Positions 32,121 to 38,598 of a stretch of 38,598 nt of DNA are shown piece by piece (position 1 is the first letter of the stretch; every line of letters begins with the position of its first letter). The DNA is from Azospirillum brasilense (GTDB lineage Bacteria > Pseudomonadota > Alphaproteobacteria > Rickettsiales > UBA3002): positions 1 to 38,598 of the forward strand of contig QFOX01000010.1 of NCBI GenBank assembly GCA_003241645.1, in the 5' to 3' direction. Both the position numbers and the translations under genes were made by a program. Below the pieces are notes generated by a model. It ran no database searches and was not told where the DNA came from. It saw nothing but the letters and a program-made list of their open reading frames with translations.

Positions 32121-32471
32121 ATGAAATCTGTAATCAATGCGGAAGCGATGAAGACCCTGGCATGGTGCCTGGTCCTGACCTATGCGGCGTTCCTCGTACC
32201 GGCGGATGCGCTGGCATCGGGCGCGACCTTTACGGCTCCCAGCTCGGACAGCACCATTCTCGGTGACCTGCTCTGCGGCGTGGCCGACTGGTTCAACGGT
32301 GCGGTAGGTAAAGGTATCGCAACGCTCGCCATCATCGTGATCGGCGTGGGCGCCCTGATGGGTAAAGTATCCTGGGGTATGGCGATCATCGTGGGTCTCG
32401 GCGTGGCCGTGATCTTCGGCGCACCCACCATCGTCGACGAACTGGCTGGCGGCGGCACTGGCTGCCTCTAA
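32121..32471 (+). CDS. virB2: Type IV secretion pilin, VirB2-like
   Basis: A 116-residue pilin precursor. The ATG at 32121 has GGAG 7 bases upstream and gives a signal peptide ending in DALA (MKTLAWCLVLTYAAFLVPAD-ALA). The mature part has two transmembrane helices (GVADWFNGAVGKGIATLAII and WGMAIIVGLGVAVIFGAP) joined by MGKVSW, as in VirB2/TrbC. It resembles Rickettsiales VirB2 in the GKVSWG and FGAPTIV segments. Cysteines near each end (DLLCGV and GTGCL) could form a disulfide. The pilin polymerises into the T4SS pilus. A terminator directly follows. Confidence 0.85.
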   Translation: MKSVINAEAMKTLAWCLVLTYAAFLVPADALASGATFTAPSSDSTILGDLLCGVADWFNGAVGKGIATLAIIVIGVGALMGKVSWGMAIIVGLGVAVIFGAPTIVDELAGGGTGCL

Positions 32472-32481
32472 GAGCCTCTAA

Positions 32482-32525
32482 AAAAGGGCGCTATCCCACA
32501 CTCCGTGCGGGGTAGCGCCTTTTTT
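32482..32525 (+). terminator. Intrinsic terminator after virB2
   Basis: GGCGCTATCCC (32487-32497) pairs with GGGGTAGCGCC (32509-32519), 11 bp with one G-U, preceded by AAAAAA and followed by TTTTTT. It is a textbook rho-independent terminator between virB2 and virB4, at 15-55 bases after the pilin stop. Confidence 0.9.
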
Positions 32526-32597
32526 ATTCCACCCTCGCCTGCTTGACACTCAAGCACCCGCTACCGGGTCGTGGTTACCCGGCACCAAGTTAAAGAC

Positions 32598-34985
32598 ATG
32601 AACGCAACCCGGCCCGCAGCTCGCCCGACACCGAAAGCCCCCGTGACCCGGGATGCCGACCTTGAATCGCTGCGCGACATTGCCGATGATGTGATCGAGT
32701 CGGACTTCGTTCCTTATGCCTGCCTGTTCGACCGCGATACGATCGCGACCAAGAACGGCGAGCTGGTCCACACCATCAAAATTACCGGGCTCGGCTTCGA
32801 TGCCCAGACCCAGCGCGACCTGCGCGGGGCCATTCGCAATGCCATCCAGCAATGCATTCCGGATGAGACCTATGCGATCTGGCTGCACACGCTGCGCCGC
32901 CGCAAGCAGCTGGTGGCGACCAGCCAGTTCCCGGATAAATTCACCGCCGCGATTGATGCGGGCTGGTCGGAAACGCACCCGGCCTCGGCCTCGTTCGTCA
33001 ACGAGCTTTACATCACCATCGTGAAAGCCGGGCAAAGCGCCAGCATGAAAAGCTTCGGCGCACTGTTCCGCAGTGCGCTGCCCAAGCGCGAAAGCGCCTT
33101 GCGCAACCAATACATGGATGCCGCGCTGCGCGACCTCACTGCCACCAGCGGGCGCTTGCTGCAAGCGTTGGGGCCGTACGGTGCACGCCTGCTGCAGATC
33201 GTGGAGCGGCAGGGCATTTTCTATTCCGAACAGCTCGAGTTCCTCGAGAAGCTCATCAACCTCGAAGAACGGCCCATGCCCGTGCCCATGCGCGATCTTT
33301 CGCATGTGCTCACCTCGGGCGACATCACCTTCGGCCATAACACCATGGAAGTGCGCACCGCCGAAGGCAAGCGCCGCTTCGCCACCATCATGACGCTGAA
33401 GGAATACAAGGAATCGACCCTCCCGGGCATTGACAAATTCCTGGATATTCCCTGCGAACTCATCATCAGCCAGTGCTTCGATTTCATTGGCGCCGAGCGC
33501 GCGCGCCAGTATTACGAAACGCAGGCGCGCTACCTGAACATCAGCGGCGACCGCGAGCTCGCCTCGTGGATGGAGATCGACCGCCTGACGCAGCAAACAT
33601 CGGCGCGTGCCTTCGGCGAACAGCAGACCACCATGTTCCTGATCGCCCCCAGCATCAAGCAGGTGGAGCAAAGCGTGCGCATGTGCCAGAAGGCGCTGAC
33701 CAAGCTCGGCATGGTCGCCGTGCGCGAGGATCTACGCTTCGAGGAATGCTACTGGGCGCAGCTGCCCGGCAATTTCTCGTTCATCAGCCGCAAGCATTCG
33801 GTGGATACGCAGCACCTTGCCGGCTTCGCCACCGTGCAAACGCAACCGATGGGCAATGCCACCGGCTCGCCGTGGGGCCCGCCGCTGAGCCTGCTCACCA
33901 CCGTGCAGGATGCGCCGTTCTTCTTCAATTTCCACCGCGAAAACAGCATGCACACCATTGTGTTGGGGCGCCCGAAAAGCGGCCGCACCAGCGTGGCGCA
34001 TTTCCTGCTGGCGCAGGCACGCCGCCTGCCGGTGTCCATCTGGTACCTCGACGTGCATGGGCGCGGCGCGCCAACCGTGGAGGCCATGGGCGGCAAAGCT
34101 TTTGCGCCCGGCACCGCCAACTGCCAACTGAACCCCTTCAGCATGCCGGACAGCCCGGCCAACCGCGAATTCCTTGCGATCTGGCTTTCCACGCTGATCG
34201 ACCCCGAAGCCAAACAGCTGACGCGCAGCTCGCTCGCCTATTTCCAGTCGCTGGTGGATGCGGTCATGCAACTGCCGCCCGGCGCACGCCGCCTTACGAA
34301 CCTGCTGCCCATCGTGCGGGAGCAGGATGCGATGCTGGCCGGCCAGTTGCAGCGCTGGTGCGCCGGCGGCGAATATGGCGAATTGTTCGACATGCCGATG
34401 GATACGTTCCAGCCGGGCAACTTGAGCATCTGGAACCTCTCGGCCTATGCCGGCAACGTGCAGACGCGCGTGCCACTGGCCAGCTACCTGCTGCACCGGC
34501 TGACCATGGCGCTCAGCGGCGCACCGACCATTCTGGTGCTGGATGAGGGCTTCGACCTGCTGGATACGCCGCTGTTCGGTGCGCGCGCGCCGGCATGGCT
34601 CGACTACCTCAACCAGCGCAATTGCTCGGCCATGCTGATGACCGACCATGTGGAGCGCAGTGGCACCTACCAGTTCACCGCCGCCATCAGCCAGAAGGCC
34701 GCCAGCATCTTCGCCATGCCCGAGCCGAATCCCTCGGCAGAATACAGCTACGCCTTCGGCTTTGCCGATGCCGACCTCGGCGCGCTTGCGTACATGAGCA
34801 GCGCCCACCGCCATGTGCTGTTGAAGCGCGGCGACCAATCCACCATGCTGAAGATGGACCTGTCCAACCTTGGCCAGCACTTGACCACGCTGAGCGGCAG
34901 GCTGGCGCTGGTGCCGCAGAAATCCGCGGCCGACCTGCTCTCGGAACTGATGGGCTACGGCGCCGCCACGGGGGCCGTCGCATGA
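32598..34985 (+). CDS. virB4: Type IV secretion ATPase, VirB4-like, with altered Walker A
   Basis: A 795-residue VirB4/CagE/TrbE-family ATPase that docks on the T4SS inner-membrane complex and powers pilus assembly and transport. The N-terminal domain starts near SDFVPYACLFDRDTIATKNG; the C-terminal RecA-like domain carries Walker B ILVLDEGFDLL (D649/E650) and LIDPEAKQLTRSSLAYFQS. The Walker A region reads GRPKSGRTS (457-465): the conserved P-loop lysine (GKT/S) is Arg463. Start at ATG 32598 is one choice; GTG 32571 is in frame; neither has a good Shine-Dalgarno. A lone TTGACA at 32543-32548 has no clear -10. Ends in an ATGA overlap with virB6. Confidence 0.86.
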   Translation: MNATRPAARPTPKAPVTRDADLESLRDIADDVIESDFVPYACLFDRDTIATKNGELVHTIKITGLGFDAQTQRDLRGAIRNAIQQCIPDETYAIWLHTLRRRKQLVATSQFPDKFTAAIDAGWSETHPASASFVNELYITIVKAGQSASMKSFGALFRSALPKRESALRNQYMDAALRDLTATSGRLLQALGPYGARLLQIVERQGIFYSEQLEFLEKLINLEERPMPVPMRDLSHVLTSGDITFGHNTMEVRTAEGKRRFATIMTLKEYKESTLPGIDKFLDIPCELIISQCFDFIGAERARQYYETQARYLNISGDRELASWMEIDRLTQQTSARAFGEQQTTMFLIAPSIKQVEQSVRMCQKALTKLGMVAVREDLRFEECYWAQLPGNFSFISRKHSVDTQHLAGFATVQTQPMGNATGSPWGPPLSLLTTVQDAPFFFNFHRENSMHTIVLGRPKSGRTSVAHFLLAQARRLPVSIWYLDVHGRGAPTVEAMGGKAFAPGTANCQLNPFSMPDSPANREFLAIWLSTLIDPEAKQLTRSSLAYFQSLVDAVMQLPPGARRLTNLLPIVREQDAMLAGQLQRWCAGGEYGELFDMPMDTFQPGNLSIWNLSAYAGNVQTRVPLASYLLHRLTMALSGAPTILVLDEGFDLLDTPLFGARAPAWLDYLNQRNCSAMLMTDHVERSGTYQFTAAISQKAASIFAMPEPNPSAEYSYAFGFADADLGALAYMSSAHRHVLLKRGDQSTMLKMDLSNLGQHLTTLSGRLALVPQKSAADLLSELMGYGAATGAVA

Positions 34986-36631
34986 CCCACACCGCCCACG
35001 AAACCATGCAGCGCATGTTCTGGGCTTTGGGCCTCAGCCTTGGTATTTTCTTCCTCTGGCTGGTGTTGATGGACCCCGCCTTCGCGCAGACCAGCGGCTC
35101 CACCGGCAGCTTCTCCTGCTCGGGTAGCGCGGCCAGCGGCAAACTCTATAACAGCAACGCCAGCTGCCCCACCACGCTGTCGATGGACAATGTCTTCTCG
35201 TTCCTGATCTGCAACATGGAACAGCTTTCCAGCAACCTGATGGGCAACATGTATTGCGGCATCGTCAGCAATCTGGTGCCCATGGTCATGGCCATGCTCA
35301 CCTTTGCGGTGTTCGTGTTCGGGGTGGGCTTTACGGTGGGCGTCATCCCGGCGACCGCCCGCGAATTCCAGAAATTCCTGCTTAAAATTACCTTTGTTTA
35401 CGTGTTCGCCACGCAGGCCGAATACCTGATCGGCTACGGCTACCGCTTCCTGGTGGAAGGCTCGCGCGAGGGCGTGCAGATCGTGCTTTCCGGCCTGTAT
35501 ACCGACCCCAAAGGCGGCACCCTGCCCGGCGGCGCCAGCGTGTATGCGCAGCTCGACAACTTCCTGGCGCGCACCATCCAGATCGCCACCGATTCCATGG
35601 ACGCGAAGTGGGACGGCAGCAGCGACGACAACGCGTGCAAGAACGCTATTTTCGGCGCGCTGGCCATCATGGGCGTGGCCTTCCCGCCCGTGTTCTACCT
35701 CGCGCTCGGCATCATCGTGAAGATCGCCATCACCTTCCTGCGCGCGGTGTTCGGCTATTGCTACGCCATTGTCGGCATAGCCTTCCTGCTCACGCTCGCG
35801 CCGTTCTTCCTGTCCTTCTACCTGTTCATGCAGACACGGCCCTTCTTCGACAAATGGCTGGGCTACCTCGTATCGTTCGCGCTGCAGATCGTGTTCCTGT
35901 TCGCGTTCCTCACCTTCATCGTCTCCATCGACGTGAAGAACATGGCGGGCGACCTGACGAAGATCATCATTCCCGTGCAGGAAACGCGCGAGGGCACCTC
36001 CATCCGCATGCCGTGGAAATATTGCACGCTGTGCGAATTCGAAGTGGTGGAATACGAGGATGACGGCGTGACCGTGAAGGGTGTGGTGCCGGAGAATAAA
36101 TACGAAAGCGTGATCGGCAAATCCGGCCTGCGCTGCAAAGATACCCCGCCCAAGCCCATCAAGGCCCTTAGCGGCGTAGCGCCCGAAGGCGGGCAGGCCC
36201 CGGACACCACGGTGCAGAACACGTTGCTGAAATTCACCGGCACGGCGCTGCTTTCGTTGCTTATCCTTGCCTACATCGTCGATGCGATCCTGAAATTCGT
36301 GCCGTACTTCGCCCAGACACTCGCCGGGGGCATGGGCGGCAGCTACGCCACGCAGCTGGGTGGCGGCTACAGCCCGCGTTCGCTGCCGACGCTGGATGCG
36401 CCCGGCTTTGCCGAAGGCGGCGTGTTCGATTCGTTCGGCAAGGGCTTTACCCGAGGGTTCTATGACCAGAGCGTGAGCGGCAATTCCATCAGCCGCACGG
36501 CGGAAGGCATCAAGCAGGGCATGAGCGCCATGGTGGGCGGCCAGACCACCCGCTCCGGCGAGCAAAAAGGCGGGCTTGTCGATCGCTTCACCAGCTACAT
36601 CATGAACCCGCTGGGCGACACGCGCGAATAG
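34982..36631 (+). CDS. virB6: Type IV secretion channel protein, VirB6-like
   Basis: A 549-residue VirB6/TrbL-family polytopic inner-membrane protein. It starts with a hydrophobic/signal-like segment (about 10-36), a cysteine-containing periplasmic stretch (SFSCSGS), and several membrane segments around 95-350, including LTLAPFFLSFYLFMQTRPFF and YLVSFALQIVFLFAFLTFIV. These match the Rickettsiales-type VirB6. A later segment (LLSLLILAYIVDAILKFVPY) and a Gly/Ser-rich cytoplasmic tail follow. A loop (about 340-352) has a CxxC pair (YCTLCEFE). It overlaps virB4 (ATGA). Confidence 0.84.
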   Translation: MTHTAHETMQRMFWALGLSLGIFFLWLVLMDPAFAQTSGSTGSFSCSGSAASGKLYNSNASCPTTLSMDNVFSFLICNMEQLSSNLMGNMYCGIVSNLVPMVMAMLTFAVFVFGVGFTVGVIPATAREFQKFLLKITFVYVFATQAEYLIGYGYRFLVEGSREGVQIVLSGLYTDPKGGTLPGGASVYAQLDNFLARTIQIATDSMDAKWDGSSDDNACKNAIFGALAIMGVAFPPVFYLALGIIVKIAITFLRAVFGYCYAIVGIAFLLTLAPFFLSFYLFMQTRPFFDKWLGYLVSFALQIVFLFAFLTFIVSIDVKNMAGDLTKIIIPVQETREGTSIRMPWKYCTLCEFEVVEYEDDGVTVKGVVPENKYESVIGKSGLRCKDTPPKPIKALSGVAPEGGQAPDTTVQNTLLKFTGTALLSLLILAYIVDAILKFVPYFAQTLAGGMGGSYATQLGGGYSPRSLPTLDAPGFAEGGVFDSFGKGFTRGFYDQSVSGNSISRTAEGIKQGMSAMVGGQTTRSGEQKGGLVDRFTSYIMNPLGDTRE

Positions 36632-36655
36632 ATGTGCAAAGGGGCCTAGCGGCGC

Positions 36656-36683
36656 TTGCAATCCGAAATACCCCAGATATAGT
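36656..36683 (+). promoter_or_regulatory. Predicted promoter of virB8-virB9-virB10
   Basis: TTGCAA (36656-36661) and TATAGT (36678-36683) are 16 bases apart in the 82-base gap between virB6 and virB8. The expected start near 36690 leaves a short leader. The -10 is identical to that of the structured RNA promoter. Confidence 0.5.
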
Positions 36684-36713
36684 CTTGCGAAAATTACATA
36701 ACCACTAGATGGG

Positions 36714-37430
36714 GTGGATCCTCGCGTGCTAAAACGATCGCAACGCCAAGTCGCCGATGGCTCGAAGCATTGGTACCAGGACAAATACCAGCATGTGCTG
36801 GTGCAACGGAACGTGCTTGCCCTGATCTCGCTGGTGGCGCTGGTGGTGGCCATGGTGGCCGTGTTCGCGGTCACGCGCCTTGCGCCGCTGAAGTCGGTGG
36901 AACCCTACCTGCTGCAGATCGACGAGAAGACCGGCATCACGCAGAAAGTGGAGCCCGTATCGCGCGCCCAATACGCCACCAACATCGCGGTCGATAAATA
37001 CTTCATCGCCACCTACATCCGCTCGCGCGAGGGCTATAACCCCTCCATCCTGCGCTACAACGACGAGATCGTGCGGCTGATGTCCAGCTCCGACATCTTC
37101 TACATTTACCGCCGCAGCATCGACCCTGCGAACAAGGAAAGCCTGGCGGCAAAACTGGGTGGCATCGGCCAGCGCGTGGTGAAGATCAACACCATGAACT
37201 ACATCACCACCCCCGCGCCGTTCGACCAGAAGGCCGAGGTGACGCCGGATCGTATCATGCAGGTGCGCCTGACCACCACCGACATCCTGCCCAACGCCGC
37301 CGATGTTTCGACGCAATGGCTGGCGACGGTAACGTTCGCCTATGCATCGTTGAACCTGAACGATCGTGAGCAATTGCTGAACCCGCTCGGGTTCCGGGTG
37401 AGTAACTACCAGATCCAGCGGGAGCTATAG
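36714..37430 (+). CDS. virB8: Type IV secretion assembly factor, VirB8-like
   Basis: A 238-residue bitopic inner-membrane protein: short cytoplasmic tail, one transmembrane helix (about 34-55, NVLALISLVALVVAMVAVFA), then a periplasmic NTF2-like domain with the YQDKYQHVLVQRNV and MNYITTPAP blocks. VirB8 nucleates assembly of the core complex with VirB9 and VirB10. Starts: GTG 36714 directly follows a G-run; GTG 36726 has GGGGTGG 8 bases upstream and is a serious alternative. It follows its own predicted promoter. Two bases separate it from virB9. Confidence 0.86.
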   Translation: MDPRVLKRSQRQVADGSKHWYQDKYQHVLVQRNVLALISLVALVVAMVAVFAVTRLAPLKSVEPYLLQIDEKTGITQKVEPVSRAQYATNIAVDKYFIATYIRSREGYNPSILRYNDEIVRLMSSSDIFYIYRRSIDPANKESLAAKLGGIGQRVVKINTMNYITTPAPFDQKAEVTPDRIMQVRLTTTDILPNAADVSTQWLATVTFAYASLNLNDREQLLNPLGFRVSNYQIQREL

Positions 37431-37432
37431 AG

Positions 37433-38239
37433 ATGAAGCGCACCAGCCCTATCGTTTTGCGAGTGCTCCTGGCTCTTGCCTGCGCCACCAGCATGGCCGC
37501 ACCCGCCATGGCGGAAGTGCCCGTGGTGACCGACAGCCGCATCAAGACCTTCGTCTATAACCCCAACGAAGTCTTCACCATCACCACCCATTACGGCTAC
37601 CAGAGCAACGTGGAATTCGGTGAAAAAGAAACCATCGAGACCGTCTCGGTCGGTGACCGCGTGGCGTGGCAGATCATTCCGGCCGGGCGCCGCCTGTTCA
37701 TTCGCGCGCAGGAAGAGAACGCGCGCACGAACATGACCGTCGTCACTAACATTCGCGCCTACCAGTTCGACCTGATGTCCTCGAGCGCGGACGCCGTGTT
37801 CGGCAGCGAAGAGCTGGTCTATGTGGTGCGCTTCTATTACCCCAAGGAAAATGCCGGCATGATCCCCGCGATCTATGCCGCGCCGCCGGTGGCGATGGCC
37901 CCCACCGTGCAGCAGGCACCCATCATGCCGGTATCCACGGGCAGCATGCCCATGGCAGCACCTGCCGCGACCAGCGCCTATAACTACCGCTACACCTTCA
38001 GCGGGCCGAGCAATGCCGCCCCGGTGAAGATCTACGATGACGGGCGCAGCACCTTCTTCAAATTCCGTGGCAACACCAACCCGAAATTCGCGGTGATCTC
38101 GTCGCAGGGCGAAGAGCTGCCCGTGACTGCCAGCGCCGTTGAGCCGGGCGTGTACCGGGTGGATGCGATCGCGCCGCGTTTTTCCTTGCGCAGCAGTGGC
38201 GCGCAGGTCATCGTCTATAACGAATCCAATGGCGCGTAA
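37433..38239 (+). CDS. virB9: Type IV secretion core component, VirB9-like
   Basis: A 268-residue periplasmic/outer-membrane-complex protein with a signal peptide (MKRTSPIVLRVLLALACATS, cut near MAEV). The N-terminal domain starts DSRIKTFVYNPNEVFTITTH and ends with VVTNIRAYQFDLMSSSADAV, followed by RFYYP. A Pro/Ala-rich linker (about 150-180) joins the C-terminal domain (YNYRYTFSGPSNAAPVKIYD to FKFRGNTNPKFAVISSQGEE). VirB9 binds VirB7/VirB10 at the outer membrane; no VirB7 lipoprotein gene is visible here. Confidence 0.9.
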   Translation: MKRTSPIVLRVLLALACATSMAAPAMAEVPVVTDSRIKTFVYNPNEVFTITTHYGYQSNVEFGEKETIETVSVGDRVAWQIIPAGRRLFIRAQEENARTNMTVVTNIRAYQFDLMSSSADAVFGSEELVYVVRFYYPKENAGMIPAIYAAPPVAMAPTVQQAPIMPVSTGSMPMAAPAATSAYNYRYTFSGPSNAAPVKIYDDGRSTFFKFRGNTNPKFAVISSQGEELPVTASAVEPGVYRVDAIAPRFSLRSSGAQVIVYNESNGA

Positions 38240-38251
38240 GGGGGAATCCGC

Positions 38252-38598
38252 ATGAGCACGACACCGCCGCCCCCACCGCCCCCCGAAGATCCGTTCCCCC
38301 CGTTCAGCAACGGCGAGGAAGGCAACGACCCCTTCGCCACGGGTGAGATCGAGCAACCGCTCGATCAGGGCCGCCCCAGTGTGGCGGCGAATCCGGGTCG
38401 TGTGGCCGTGGTCATGCTCATCCTCGGTGCGGTGGTGCTGTTCCTGCTGTACAATATTTTCCTCAGCGGCGACGACGAGGAGGTCAAGGTCGAAGAGCCG
38501 AAGGCTGCCACCGTCGCCCCGGCCACCCAGCCGCCCGCGCCGCCGCCGATCCCCGAAGATACACCCGTGGCCCTGCCCGGCAACTTCACCGCCCCGCC
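38252..38598 (+). CDS. virB10: Type IV secretion core channel protein, VirB10-like (N-terminal fragment)
   Basis: The frame from ATG 38252 runs off the window end without a stop; 115 full codons are visible. It begins with a Pro-rich tail (MSTTPPPPPPPEDPFPPF), has one transmembrane helix (about 51-70, VAVVMLILGAVVLFLLYNIF) and then a Pro/Ala-rich periplasmic region (PATQPPAPPPIPEDT). This is the VirB10/TonB-like architecture. GGGGGAA lies 6 bases upstream. It follows virB9 by 12 bases, as expected for core-complex genes. Confidence 0.85.
   Translation, partial: MSTTPPPPPPPEDPFPPFSNGEEGNDPFATGEIEQPLDQGRPSVAANPGRVAVVMLILGAVVLFLLYNIFLSGDDEEVKVEEPKAATVAPATQPPAPPPIPEDTPVALPGNFTAP

Noticed and set aside
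32543..32548. TTGACA as a virB4 promoter
   Set aside because: Perfect -35, but nothing resembling a -10 lies 16-18 bases downstream, so it was not listed as a promoter.
34955..36874. A 639-codon minus-strand open frame opposite virB6
   Set aside because: Rich in His/Glu/Gln with no recognisable domain; the plus-strand VirB6 has clear family motifs and a signal-like start, so this is a composition artefact.
1..38598. CRISPR arrays, insertion sequences, integrases or attachment sites
   Set aside because: No regularly spaced direct repeats, transposase motifs or integrase motifs were seen; the tRNA-Gly end shows no duplicated 3' segment in the window.

Overview
The window (38,598 bp, GC-rich) looks like chromosome from a free-standing alphaproteobacterium. 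Evidence for this is the pair of DUF2336 proteins (a family centred on this class), two perfect CtrA-type TTAA-N7-TTAA boxes in intergenic DNA, an alphaproteobacterial-style lipid A/Kdo operon, and a type IV secretion locus whose VirB2, VirB6 and VirB9 sequences resemble the Rickettsiales (rvh) type. The GC content and the complete biosynthetic genes argue against a reduced intracellular Rickettsia. A Micavibrio-like or other deep-branching lineage is possible, but that is inference.

Layout. 1-3000: the start of tuf (leftward) diverges from a tRNA-Gly(UCC), which runs directly into a FieF-like metal exporter, an exported EF-hand protein and a type IB topoisomerase. 3000-3420: a well-formed sigma70-type promoter drives a structured RNA (6S-like fold), followed by a very small zinc-ribbon-like ORF. 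3474-10663: rlmB, pmbA, msbA-like ABC exporter, DUF374 acyltransferase, waaA, lpxK and a small membrane protein form a compact operon, mostly with ATGA-type overlaps, for envelope lipid A/Kdo assembly. 10660-12159: xseA (convergent). 12180-12271: a REP-like inverted pair next to the purD start. 12282-18791: purD, yciB/ispZ, an orphan phoB, then cca and glnD on the minus strand. 18833-25250: a DMT permease, a type I secretion ABC/membrane-fusion pair, a glycosyltransferase and a second DMT permease. 25259-28382: NAD kinase and two tandem DUF2336 genes. 28554-30723: scoA and scoB CoA-transferase subunits with an exported creatininase-like gene between them. 30730-31901: a TraX-family membrane acetyltransferase and RidA. 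32007-38598: a type IV secretion locus virB2-virB4-virB6-virB8-virB9-virB10 (cut by the window end).

Most notable observations. (1) Upstream of virB2 lies a perfect 11-bp-phased array of four TTGTMAY-like heptamers, the architecture of a double Pho box; an orphan phoB is in the same window, so the secretion pilin may be phosphate-controlled. (2) A strong intrinsic terminator separates virB2 from virB4, and a separate promoter precedes virB8, so pilin, ATPase/channel and core complex may be expressed at different levels. (3) The VirB4 Walker A lysine is replaced by arginine. (4) CtrA boxes sit in front of phoB/yciB and in front of the DUF2336 pair/scoA. (5) A TraX (pilin acetylase family) gene lies close to the pilin gene. 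(6) The structured RNA at 3051-3208 has the layout of a 6S RNA. All function calls rest on reading motifs by eye; no database search was run.
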